Positions 32,573 through 43,491 of a stretch of 64,000 nt of DNA are shown here, piece by piece (positions within the stretch are counted from its first letter, which is position 1; every line of letters starts with the position of its first letter). Source of the DNA: Ditylenchus dipsaci (Eukaryota; Nematoda; Chromadorea; Rhabditida; Anguinidae); NCBI GenBank assembly GCA_004194705.1, contig SADC01000351.1, positions 41,524 through 105,523 of the forward strand, given 5' to 3'. The notes beneath the pieces were generated by a model, which was given only the letters and a program-made list of their open reading frames with translations, was not told the DNA's origin and ran no database searches. Both the position numbers and the translations under genes were made by a program.

Positions 32573-33173
32573 AATTGAGAAATTAGTTGATTGGGTGTCA
32601 ATATAGAAGATAATAAAATAAGTCTACTGTGACTTAGCGAAAAATATTTATGAATGAAATCAAAATTTGTTTGATCAGCTGTAAGCAAAAAAAGTTGGTG
32701 AAAAATAAAAAATATTTCAAGGTTTTACGCAACAGTCTGGAAAAAAGAAAAAATTAAAAAAGTATGCGAGCCTCACCTAAAAAACAAAAGATAAACGTTT
32801 TTTCTTGCAAGTTTTGTAAATAAACATCGTTTGCAACTAGTGTTGGGGATTTTGCTAACCGAAGCCATAAAAGATAGATCCACTTGCATGGCATATTGCT
32901 CGCAAGCTATTCAGCTCGCGAGCAAAAAATTTGGTTCGCATTTTGCTAGCAACTTTTTTCACTTTCCGAGAGCGAGAGGCGAGCCAAATTTATTGCATGC
33001 GAGCTACATATCTTGCGAGCAATATGTCATGCAAGTTCTGCGATTTGTACCATTTTTTGAGGCTTGAGCAAGCCAAATTTCCAGCACTGATTGTGAGAAA
33101 TAAAACTAATAAGTAAAAAATTTGACATTTCGTTTTTTTGCTATCAAGTTGATGGTTTAAACACATTTTAAAT
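32573..33173. other. Intergenic stretch without a supported gene
   Basis: Contains short GCTCGCGAGC-like words near 32895-33020 and again near 33640-33770 that flank the hAT-like element in inverted fashion; possibly an older word-filled element starting TAGTGTTGGGG near 32838. Confidence 0.4.
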
Positions 33174-33181
33174 ATTATGAG

Positions 33182-33607
33182 TAGGGTTGTCGAGTACTCG
33201 AAATTTTCGAATACTCGACTCGAAATCTTATCAATACTCGAAATTTTCGAGTGCTCGACTCGACTCGATACTCGAAAAATTTCGAATAATACTCGAAATT
33301 ATTCGATTTCCAGTAGAATTTTTGTCGAAATTTAGGTTAAAAATTTAATCATGTGAAGTTGGTAAGGCATAATAAAGCCATAAAAAAAGAAAAAATTTGG
33401 TCCTCGAGCACATTTTTAATTATTTAATTCTATACTTCAAACTCAAAATTTTCGAGTACTTGACTCGATGCTCGAAACTCGAAATTTTCGAGTCGAGTAC
33501 TCGACTCGGTATTCGAAACTCGAAATTTTCGAGTACTCGACTCGATACTCGAAACTCGAAAAATTTCGAATAATACTCGAAATTACTCGATTTCGAGTAC
33601 TCGCCTA
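33182..33607. mobile_element. hAT-like MITE built from CGAAATTTTCGAGTACTCGA words
   Basis: Ends TAGGGTTGTCGAG and CTCGCCTA with a perfect 8-bp duplication ATTATGAG (33174-33181 and 33608-33615). Most of the terminal sequence is ACTCGAAATTTTCGAGT and GAGTACTCGA. Non-coding. Confidence 0.9.
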
Positions 33608-34262
33608 ATTATGAGCTAAGTCCGCGCTAATTCAGCAACGATCATTTCTCGCGAGCTATATGGTTCACCAGTCAAATGGCTCTTCAACAGCTCGCATAAA
33701 CCTTGCTCTTGATAGTTGCGAATCATATATTATTTGGCTCGTGCGTACTTTAATTTGGCTCGCGATTTGCTGGCGTACATTGTCTTAAAGGCTATAAAAA
33801 TATCTGCTGGGCTAAAAAGCCTTATTACCAACATGGTCTGCGATCTATCATGAAGTGTCAGTCACTTCACAACTAATAAAGGAATTCCCCGACAACTCAA
33901 CACATCTTCCACGTATGACAATGGTATGATAATGAATGACTGTGGCAGCTCGGAAATTGCAGGTAGCAAAGTACTGGTTCGTCAAGATATTCCCTGGTTT
34001 GGTAATGGTCATATTTTTTGTAAAGCCTTTTTTAGATTCTGTTTTACAGATCAATTTTTTTTCCTCGCCGACATTATTCTAGTCAAAAACACGATTTTCT
34101 TTTGATACTACCCATTATTATTGAATCCGCTCAAGACAATATATATTTGAGTTTAAAGTTTCAAACGTTTATTGAGTTGAGCGCAATTTGCAGTTTGACA
34201 GTGTCTTTGGAATTCGAACAAAAATAAACAACGAAAAATTCAAAAATGATGCAAATTTCTAG

Positions 34263-34464
34263 CTTAAAGGACCATAGCCGTCGCCGACAACGAGGATTTC
34301 AAATGTTTGAATTCGCGCGGGACAGTTCTCTTTCGTCTTTTATTGTACTCTTTTGAGTCATTCAAAGCAAGTTAAAAGAGTACAGTGCAAACGAAAGAGA
34401 ACTGTCCCGGGCGAATTCAAACATTTGAAATTCTCGTTGTCGGCGACGGCTATTGTCCTTTAAG
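34263..34464. mobile_element. 200-bp near-perfect palindrome
   Basis: Arms CTTAAAGGACCATAGCCGTC and GACGGCTATTGTCCTTTAAG, about 95 bp each, loop near 34355. Non-coding, in the 3' flank of the next gene. Confidence 0.85.
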
Positions 34465-34677
34465 AATAATTTCGTGTTTAAAATTTTGTTAACAAATTTG
34501 CTAGTAAAAAGCTCTGAGGACCCAAATCTCAATTTTGTGTGAAGATTTTTCAAATCTGTTTCTTCTTCTAAGGAAAAACATTTTAGCAGCAAAAGAAAGT
34601 CATTTGGCGCTAGTAAAAAGCTTTGGCCCTAATATTCTGTGCCGCAAACGACGGTTAATCAAAATTTGAAAATATAT

Positions 34678-34683
34678 TTTATT
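34678..34683 (-). terminator. Polyadenylation signal AATAAA
   Basis: AATAAA on minus, 38 nt beyond the stop of the 34721-36138 gene. Confidence 0.75.
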
Positions 34684-34720
34684 CAATTCGATGATATTGT
34701 TTAATGTCATACAAAATATT

Positions 34721-36138
34721 TCATTTTCTTCGTTTTTGACTGTTGCCGGCAATCTTCTTAGCAAATTTGTCCCAAAATTCTTTGGGCATAGCATTCATGT
34801 CTCCTCCGTGTTTCTCACTGCTGTCAGAGGTGTCCTCCTGTTTTATCACATTGCCGTTGCCATCTTTCGTTATGCTGCTAGAAAATGTTTTCCAAGCTCC
34901 TTTACCTCCTATACCTCCTAATGCGGAAGCCCATCCTTTTGATCCAGCTCCTCCAGCTCCCCAGCTTTCTAATCCAGATCCTTCAGCGGCCAAGCTTCCT
35001 AATGCTCCTCCAGCTCCTCCTCCAGAAGATCCACTGCTAGGAGATTGTGACTTGAAACCTCCAAATTCTGCAGATCCAACGGAGCCACCACCTAGTTCTT
35101 CAATCTGTTTAGATACTTGTCCACCTGCACCACTACCATGAGATTTGAAACCGCCTAATTCAGCAGATGAGCCAGTTATCACATCAGGATCTTCGCTAGA
35201 TGAAGACGGAGGAGGTGGGGGTGGTCCAAAAGGACCTCCAGGTGGGCCGCCAGGTCCAGGTGGATGCCCATGTCCATGCTTCCTACATCCACAGGCTCCA
35301 GGAGGGCCTCCATGAGGTCCATGACCACAAGGCCCACCTCTGAAAAAGTCCCATGGACTGCGAGGTGGTGGAGGGCCTGGAGGGCCTGGATTGTACATAC
35401 TGCCAGCCTCATTGATGATCAGCACTTGAGGAGGAGGCGGGAACCCACCAAAGAATGGTGGAGGTGGTGGAGGGGGTCCGCACTCATCACATCCGGGTGG
35501 TCCAGGTGGTGGTGGAGGCCCACATTCGTCGCAAGGTGGACCAGGAGGTGGAGGGCCTTCTTCAGAACTGGAGCTGCTGGAGCTAGAGCTACTACTGCTG
35601 CTGGCTGGAATGAAAGCTGGTGGTGAAATGGGAAGAGGGAGCTCGGCAGAGATGCTCGGAAGAGGAAGGGAACGGGGGGCTATAACCTCGTCGAAGGGGT
35701 TTCCATTGCCTCTGTGACCATCAAGTGGGTTCACAGGCTTCGGAGCAAGAAGATCAGGTTTGGGTAGATCTTCCTTTTCTGAAGAGTCTTCTCCTTCTTC
35801 ATGATCCTCATCTGACAGTGGCTCTTCTGCTTCTTCATATTCTGCTTCTGAAACCGAGTGGTCAGGCAGGTTGTCTGGAGCAGGCATTTCTTCTGCTAGT
35901 CCATCTGCCGCTTCATCTTCAGGTTCATCATCTCCTATGTCTACAGGCTTCTTTTTGTCACCACCAAATCCATACTGGTTGAAATCTTTAGGTTTCTCGC
36001 CACTTTCCTCTACACTTCCATGCAACAGGGCAGTATTAAAAGGGGCAGAAGAGCCAGTTCTGGGAATTTTGTCATAAAGAACAGGATGGCATACGACTTG
36101 AGAGATAAGAACAATAATAAGAAAAAATAATTTGTCAT
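34721..36138 (-). CDS. Secreted acidic/Pro-Gly-rich low-complexity protein, about 459 aa
   Basis: Main open frame runs from 36059 to the stop at 34721. The only nearby ATG (36138) is one frame off. A 38-nt GT-AG intron (36097-36060) restores phase and gives MTNYFFLLLFLSLK as signal peptide. The alternative is a one-base loss in the A run at the start; read that way the frame gives a better signal core, LFFLIIVLISQVVC. Order of the mature protein: acidic block (EPEDEAADG... to about 110), a run of 13 Ser, two CDECGPPPPP units, Pro-rich FGGFPPPPQ, SPWDFFRGGP, His/Gly/Pro-rich HGHGHPPGPGG, two SAE(L/F)GGFKS repeats, Gly/Ser/Ala-rich tail, and a basic end (NSQKRRK). TATA box 36194-36200, polyA signal 34683. 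Looks like an extracellular structural or adhesive protein; no family recognised. Confidence 0.85.
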
Positions 36139-36193
36139 TGCTAATGATAAAAGCTAATGCAAAAGCAACTGATTAGGAAAAGGCTGAACGGTC

Positions 36194-36200
36194 TTATAAA
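36194..36200 (-). promoter_or_regulatory. TATA box of the 459-aa secreted protein gene
   Basis: Minus-strand TTTATAAG about 56-62 nt upstream of the ATG at 36138, placing transcription start near 36165 and leaving a short 5' leader. Confidence 0.6.
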
Positions 36201-37244
36201 GTAAACCATCCGACTTCAAGCTTGACGCTGTTTGGACAGATGGCATGAATGACGCAGTGGTTCTGAGAGAGAAACTATTGGTAATGAGCTAAACAATTTT
36301 ATGGCTAAAATAAAAATGAGCGATTCCTGGAATATAGGCAAAAGTTTGCAAGATGTTTGCATTAGCGAATGAGACTGCAAGCAGTGTACATGAATATGAT
36401 TCACTGAAGTCATTTGATAGTTTTCAAAAAGTTAAAAAAAAATGGTGCTATAGTCCATTTTTTATTGAAAAGTAAGCAAATAAAATTAGAATTATGGCAA
36501 AGGCGGCTGCAAAAGTTAAAGCTGCAGCTGCGAAAAAGTGGATTTATTTTATTGAAAAAATATAAGCAAAATTCAGGCGGCCAAGACATGCTCAGCGAAA
36601 TGAGTTAGCAATTTAAAATCAGCACTCTTTCGCAGTAATAAATTAAAAATAGGCGAGTTGAAAAAGTAAATCACTAAAAACTCTGAGATTCACAGCTTTA
36701 CGTAACAGGAAATAAGCTTACAGGCGATCACTCCTTCATTCATGCAATTTATTGGCAAAAAAATAACAGCAGCCTCGTTGAAACTTAGGATGAGCCAAAC
36801 GGCCACAACAGATCTAGCTATTTGTTAAACATGTTCGTGAAGTAATAAAAAGGTATAACAGTCGAGTGCCGATATAATGGCACCGTGGTGTTTTAAAGAA
36901 TTTGCTTGATCTTTTTGCAGTCCGATTCTCAACGAAAGAGCTGAAAGAGAAGACTTAAAACCAACTTTCCTTTAAAACGCATCAACTAAAGATTGTAGAA
37001 GCTTTATGAAATGTGTTGTGAACCCAGCTCTTTATCTTTGGTTTTGAATATGTAAATATCTCTGACTATTTTTACTGACTATTTCATATCCATAAAACAT
37101 AAATATTTGGTTCAGTTCGGAATCTCCTCATGCAAAATAGTAAGGGTCAGAATCAGTTTGGAATAAAAATTCATGATAAAACAGCTGAGCGAGGAGGATA
37201 TCTTGGTTTTTTAGTCAAAATTCATAATTCTAATAATTTTAAGA
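36201..37244. other. Intergenic stretch without a supported gene
   Basis: AT-rich. A single pogo-like end (ACAGTCGAGTGCCGATATAATGG) lies at 36861 without a partner. No exon signal seen. Confidence 0.4.
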
Positions 37245-39127
37245 GGGTATAAGGGCCCTTGTACTTACAAGGGAGGGTCCCTGACTGTGACCTGGGGCTA
37301 GCAGACTATTTGAAAAGTGAAAATGAAAAATTGAAAATGAAAAAATTGAAAAGTGAAAATTCTCAAGCAGACTAATATTCGAAAAATTGAAAATTCAAAA
37401 TGAAAAGTGAAAATGAAAAATTGAAAAGTGAAAATTCTCAAGCAGACTAATATTCGAAAAATTGAAAAATTCAAAATGAAAAGTGAAAATGAAAAATTGA
37501 AATTTTTTTCATTTTCAAGCAGACTATTGAAAAATTGAAAAATGAAAAGTGAAAATTTTTTCAATTTTTCATGAAAAATTGATGACCGGTCATCACGTCA
37601 TCAATTTTTCAGAATTTTACAAAGCTTAATTCTGGGGCTATTTTTATGCGCTGAACACGATTTTGGGCTCAGATTTGGTGTTTTTGTGATAGAACAAGTA
37701 GTAAATTGCTTTATTTGCTTCTACTTCAGGCGATTTCTGCAAGCGACAGTGATAACATCAGTGAAAATGGTGCTATTCGTTCGAGGGTGTTTTAACTAAA
37801 AGGCACATTTGGTAAAATTTCTTTTGGCAAAGGCACATGTGGTAAGAAAAATTTTTGGTAAAGCACTTTTTCCGTGGATATTTTCGGGTGGTATATCTTT
37901 TCGGTCATAGAGTTCTTGTTTTCGGCCATAGATCTTATTGGCTGTTTTGGTCACAGAGACATCGTTTTCGGATGCAATAGACGTTTTTCCAATCATCTAA
38001 AAGCATTTTATGCTCTCCGAACCCCGTTAAGCACCATGTGACCAGGAATTTTCAGGGCGTTTGGGTGAATTTACCCCTACTCTGGAGTTACCTGGATATA
38101 AACCTGTCCAGGTGGTAGCCACCCCAAGTTTGGAGTTGGGTAGGTAAAATCGCTCTTTTAGTCTTAACAAGCCGAATTCCTCACACAATTTTAAGTAAAA
38201 AAAAAGGTTTATTATCCACCTGACATCCACCTGACCAGGATTTAACCACCACACGTTTTGGGGTTTGCGTGGGTGAAATATTGATTTTTGTCCTGACAAA
38301 CCTAATCTAACACATAATTTTAAGTTAGAAAAAATGAGTATAATTAAGAAGAATTTTAATGGGAGAAATAGATATAGAAACCGGAGAAAGAAAGGAAAAG
38401 AGAAGAAAAAGTAGGAATAAGAGGTCTTTGACACAAAAACAACTACAAAGTGCCTTACTAAAAAAAATTTACCAAATATGCCTTTACCAGAAAAAATTTT
38501 ACCAAATGTTCCTTCACCAAAAAGGTTTTTTTACCAAATGTGCCTTTTACCAAATATTTCTTTACCTTTTTATGCATCCCCCCCCCCCCCCCAAACAGCC
38601 CCCGTACAGCCCCCAAAAATACAATGCGCAAAATGAAAATTTTCAGTGAAAATGAAAAATTGAAAAATGCTTAGTCTGCTCGAAAAGTGGAAATTTTTCA
38701 CTTTTCATTTTCACTTTTCATTTTCAATTTTTCAATAGTCAGCTTCAGAATTTTCATTTTCATTTTTTCAATTTTTCATGAAAATTTTCATTTTTCAAAT
38801 AGTCTGCTAGGCCCCTGGGGAACTTCGCTGAAATTTTTGTTCTGCGTATTCTTGTAGAGCGCGCCCGATTTCCTGACAAATCTGGCTCCCCAGCACGAAA
38901 GTCCACAAAATGTGGTACAAGGATCACTCAAAGTTCAAAAAACATCTCGACACCCATATCATGGCTTTATATAATTGATCCATGGACCATGGTTCATTCC
39001 CATAACTTTTGAGAGCCAAATTCGCATTAAATTTGGGCACGCTCTACAAGAATACTCGCATTTAAAATATTTATCGAAAAAATGCCAGGTCACAGTCAAG
39101 ATCCTTCCCTTGTTAGTAAAAGCCATA
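37245..39127. mobile_element. Nested foldback element with GAAAATGAAAAATTG repeats
   Basis: Outer arms AAGGGAGGGTCCCTGACTGTGACCTGG-type (37277) and CCAGGTCACAGTCAAGATCC (39084). Inner element 37295-38812 has ends GCTAGCAGACTATTTGAAAA and TTTTTCAAATAGTCTGCTAGG and three tandem ~70-bp units containing TCTCAAGCAGACTAATATTCG. A further pair of ACCAAATGTGCC arms lies inside (37800 and 38500). Confidence 0.7.
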
Positions 39128-39299
39128 TATTTTGTGAAACCCGTGTAAATATCTTTATTATCAAATATAGATGTGAAGGTTTCTAACTTAGTTGGCGTGG
39201 CTACCCAAACTACCCTTTCGTATGTACCTTTTTCGTAGATTATGGTTGATTTCTGGCAACGAAAATTTGAAATTTTCTGTATTGTATGTTAAAGGTTGT

Positions 39300-40120
39300 A
39301 CCTCTCTCTTTTCGACTCACAAAAGGTTCCTTTCCTGCAACAAAAGGTCTCTTTTACTACAACAAATCGTAACAGCGAGTATTCCTGGTGTGTTTTTCCA
39401 ATCGTAAAAATATTTTTTTTGTTTAACATGTAACCCTGTGGCTCTAGTTTCTAATGAGGTATCATTTATCGCATCATATCTGAAAATGTAATACAAAAAG
39501 GTAAAAGTATGAACCAAATTATTTTTCGGACTTGTTTCGTACCACTGCTGTAAATCTCGGCGACGGCTAAACTTCTGGCACCTGTTCTAGCACTATTAAT
39601 ATTACCCAGCCCGCTGCTGTGGATTATTAGGTAGCTCAGACATCGGCACCAGGTTAGCAATAAAAATAAATCATTTAAAATTTTCTACATAGCGGCACTG
39701 GCCTGGTGCCGAAGAAATTATAACGTAAAAATCCCGTGTAAATTTTTTCGGCACCAGGCCGATGCCGCTATGTAGAAAGGTCTAAATGATTTATTTTTTA
39801 TCCTAGCCCGGTGCCAATTTCCGATCTACATAACAATTAGCCGCACCGGGCTGAGTTATATTAATAATTGCTAGAAGCAGGTGCCTGAAGTTTAGCCGGA
39901 GCCGAGATTCATAGCACTGGTTCATACTTTCAGCTTTTTGTATTACATTTTTTAGAAACGATGCCATAAATGAAACCTTATTAGAAACTAGAGATTCAGG
40001 GCTACATGTTGAATTTAAAAAGATATTTTTACAATTTGGAAAAACACCAAGAAATGCTCGCCTTCACGATTTGTTGCAGGAAAAGAGACTTTTGTTGCAG
40101 GATAGGAGACTTTTGTGGGT
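39300..40120. mobile_element. Long foldback element
   Basis: Arms pair over about 350 bp each: GTAATACAAAAAGGTAAAAG (39488) against CTTTCAGCTTTTTGTATTAC (39928), and GGCACTGGCCTGGTGCCG against CGGCACCAGGCCGATGCCG near the centre at 39720. Arm segment TTCTAATGAGGTATC relates it to 55500-55915. Confidence 0.8.
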
Positions 40121-40532
40121 CGAAAAGTATTTCAACCTATGTTAAACCGAGAGTAAGTTTGTCGATCGGGTATAAGTTGAAAAGTGTATGTTAAATCGAG
40201 AGTCAATTTGCTTTTAGTTTAATAGGTTGTCGGAAAGTCGTGCAAGCATTTCAAAGTGAGTAGCTTTCTTGGATGTCGCTTTTGCTTGTCAATGCACTTA
40301 TAAATTTTTTTTGAAGTATCGTTTGTCTATAGTTATGTAGAATAGAGTGTTTGCACATACTTTTTCTCCTAGGCTGTAATAAAAGTCTGAATTAATCAAT
40401 AAATTTCTATTTTGACTTTTTTCTTTCAATCGTGTGTTATTTTTTTTAATCTTCTTTGCATTAGCGTTTAGTTCTGGATCTTGAACACCTAATATGCCAT
40501 CAAACTTCGCTTAATAAATTAAGAAATGAAGA

Positions 40533-40605
40533 TACAGTCGACGCTCGGTATAACGAACCCCTGTGGCTTGTACCCAGGGGGTTCGTTGTATCGAGCGTCG
40601 ACTGT
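40533..40605. mobile_element. 73-bp pogo-like palindromic MITE
   Basis: TACAGTCGACGCTCGGTATA... to ...ATCGAGCGTCGACTGTA, almost entirely palindromic, TA at both ends. Minimal form of the family. Confidence 0.85.
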
Positions 40606-40899
40606 ATTGAGAAGTTTTAAAAAAAAAATGTTCTGACTTGTTTTTGAAACTTCATTTGCAAAACCTCTAAATCTCTCCGCCACTCAAATCATTCAGCGGA
40701 GCTCAAGTTCATTATAAAGGCAAGATCTAGGCTACATGATCAAACAAAAAGAATTCAAAAAAATTGAGACAAAGTCGAATGAAAAATGTCAAAATGAAAT
40801 TTACTGGTGAAATTGAGTAATTACTAGTAAAATCCAGACTTTTGAGGGCACAATTCAATTTGAGTCTTTTTTCCTTATTCTCTCCAATATATAAAATAA

Positions 40900-40905
40900 T
40901 TTATT
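40900..40905 (-). terminator. Polyadenylation signal AATAAA
   Basis: AATAAA on minus, about 72 nt beyond the stop at 40977. Confidence 0.75.
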
Positions 40906-40976
40906 TTCCAAACCGAATAATGTTAAATTACATAAAAAATCAAGTCTTCCTTATTTACTTTTCAGAAAGTCCGTTC

Positions 40977-42032
40977 TCACTGTGGTTGTTGTTGTTGCTG
41001 CTGCTGATTAAGCATATTCTGCAAATGTTGCTGAGCCATTGGGTGCATCAGCATACTGTTTGCTTGTGGTTGGTTAGCTCCTACAAAACCAGGTGGCATA
41101 AATTGTTGTTGTTGCTGCTGTTGTTGTCCTAAACCTTGTAAACCTCCAAAGCCTGGGTGTGCGCCTCCAGCTAATCCTCCTCCAAAGCCTTGCTGGCCCC
41201 CTGCAGGCAGTCCGGCGATTCCAGGCATCTGCTGAGGAGGCAATGGCATGCCAGTTCCACCGTTCATTAATGGGTTGTTGGTGATGCATTGGCGGAAATC
41301 CTGGAGGTCCTCCCAGACCGAATAAGCCTAAACCGGCATTTGATGGTGGCTATGGTGTCCACCAAAGCCCATGCCTCCTCCAAACATGTCCATCATGTGA
41401 TCGGCTCCAGGTCCCGTGAATGTGATAGGTATGTGATATAGACAGGTGGGGGTGGCATGTTAGGCATGCCTCCAGGACCTCCAAAGCTGCCCCATGGACT
41501 GTCTTCATCACTTTCACTACTACTGCTGCTTTCCTCACTACTGCTACTAATTTTTTGAGCAATCGATTGATTATTAGGGGGACTGTTTTCCTGGCTTTTT
41601 TTTTCGCTGCTAGGAGCACTTCCTAGGATGTCAAGCAAACCGGGTGATTTGGGCTCGTCTTCACCACTGCAAACGAAAGAACAATGTCGATTAAGGACTC
41701 AGGGAAGACTCACCTCTCAGGCACATTTTCTGTCAATACTTCTGGACTGCCACTGCCACTTTCACTTGATTCCTGCTGTTGACTCTGTCGTCCAAGGCTT
41801 GAAAGCAAAGAATCTAGGTTGGGGCGTTGGTTGGAAGAGGCAAGTTTGCCGCTTATTTCCTGAAAGGCGATGTATGACTATTTCTACTTTTTTGAACTGG
41901 AGCAGGTGCTTCTGGCATATTTTCTGTAGATTCAGATCCATCGTTGGTAGTAACGGCTCTTAGTGAAGATGGACTTGCATGAATGCAAACAATTAAAAAT
42001 AGCCCAGTAAACAGTTGACAAATTGCTATCAT
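40977..42032 (-). CDS. Secreted Ser/Gly/Gln-rich low-complexity protein, spliced
   Basis: ATG at 42032 opens a signal peptide (MIAICQLFTGLFLIVCIHAS). Exon 1 42032..41898, 38-nt intron, exon 2 41859..41714 (EISGKLASSNQRPN...), then a clear 47-nt intron (41713-41667, GTGAGT...TTTGCAG), then exon 3 from 41666 with an acidic Ser block (SSSSEESSSSSESDEDSPWG). After that the frame changes three times before the Gln-rich C-terminus (QQQQQQQQFMPPGF... ending at 40977). Introns 41478-41405 and 41362-41328 (35 nt) would fix two changes in phase; the last, near 41270, has no simple intron. So it is spliced by very short introns, or carries indels. Composition resembles the 459-aa neighbour, including an SPWxxFxGG motif. 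PolyA signal 40905. Probably an extracellular structural protein; family unknown. Confidence 0.75.
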
Positions 42033-43372
42033 TTAAATTTATTGCTCGTATAATATTTCGATAGATGGTGAAAAAGACTGAAATGGCAATTAAGGTAGCG
42101 AAAACAGGCAATAGGTTTAAGTAGAGAAGAAAGTGGGGTGATGATCCACCTGCTGCTATTGCTTAACTATCTCACACTTTACAGGTGACAGCGAAAAAGG
42201 CAGAAAAACTATGGTATACTTCCTTGCGTAAGGATTTTTGACGTAGGCTAGAAGTGCAAATTAACTTCGCAGTGTTTGTTCACATTTAATTTATTTTGAG
42301 GCAGAGAAAGTTTATCGAAAAGGTATGATGAGAGGATTAAAATGTGACTTCCAGCCTAAATGAGTTTGAGTAATTCATAAATTTGCTTGAGTCCCATAAA
42401 AGATAGATTGGTTTGACTGTAAATCTTGCATCTTAAATTTTTGCAGAAAATTATTTAGTGGGTTTTCTTGAAAGGCCATGTAAAGCAAAATATTGCGTAC
42501 TTTTACAAATATTGAAAAAACTTTTTGTCTCGTACCGACTATTAGAAATAACTAACATTTGGTGGTTGAAAAAATGTTGAAAAGGATATAATAGAGTATA
42601 GTTTTTTCTGTGATTTCTTGCCCGGGGAGTAATTTTTCAACTCTCCGAAAATCGAAATTTTCAAATTCGATCTCGAGACTTCAAAAGAGACATTTTAAAA
42701 GGAGTCAGTAGAGCCCGTGGAAGTTAAAAAAATGATGTAAACGTTTTCACAAAATATTGACTCCGCTCCAATATACAACCCTCAAAGTCGAGGGGGAGGG
42801 ACGGGAGGGTGGTGGTTAAGAATTACTGGACAAAATACGGTATAATAAAATATAATTTGCTAGACTATAGCGGTAAAATTTGCTAGACTATAGCGGTCAT
42901 TTTTATGGAATTCGAATCAAAATATAAATTTTATATCCCAACTGAATTTCAAAATCCAACAATGTTTGGCTTATGGAAGTGTGTTTTGACACTTTCACTG
43001 TTTTCCAACGCGAAACGTCAAAATTTTAGCCAAAGTTTTTTTTCAAATGTCCTTCACCACATAAAAACCTCTTTTCTTGTCTAATCAGTACTGGGAAGCT
43101 CGAAAAAGTGGTCAAACCACAATTTTGAAAGGACTCGATAAAAAGAACTCTTGACGGTACTTCTGCGTTTCGGTCTCACATTTTAGACACGATTTGGTTT
43201 TTGTGGCTGTCATTAGTAAGCATTAGTGAGCATAAGCATTAGTGCTTCGTTTGTGAGCCAGAGTTGCTAGCTAGCCAGAATAGCTCTACCATGTCCTTAA
43301 TTTAGTAGCCGTTACAGTCACACTACTGGCTTCTCAACTATGCGCTCTCCATATTTTCACAATCGAACTAAT
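42033..43372. other. Intergenic stretch without a supported gene
   Basis: Upstream region of the Ser/Gly/Gln-rich gene and 3' flank of the next gene. No exon signal; a tandem TTTGCTAGACTATAGCGGT doublet at 42857-42897. Confidence 0.4.
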
Positions 43373-43378
43373 TTTATT
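43373..43378 (-). terminator. Polyadenylation signal AATAAA
   Basis: AATAAA on minus, 114 nt beyond the stop at 43492; supports 43789..43492 as the terminal exon. Confidence 0.6.
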
Positions 43379-43491
43379 TGTCATAAGTAGAGTGGAATTT
43401 TCGCTGTGTCAAAGATTTCAAGAAATTTTTCCACCATAATCTTTTTTGCTAGCTGGTTTATAGCAGTTTTCTAGCACAAAAACCCTAAAAA

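Noticed and set aside
34600..34800. 65-codon minus-strand frame at 34600-34794 as a separate gene
   Set aside because: It overlaps the 3' end and UTR of the 459-aa secreted protein gene in another frame.
35264..35626. Trp/Arg-rich plus-strand frame and other frames opposite the 459-aa gene
   Set aside because: Shadow of the Pro/Gly-rich coding strand.
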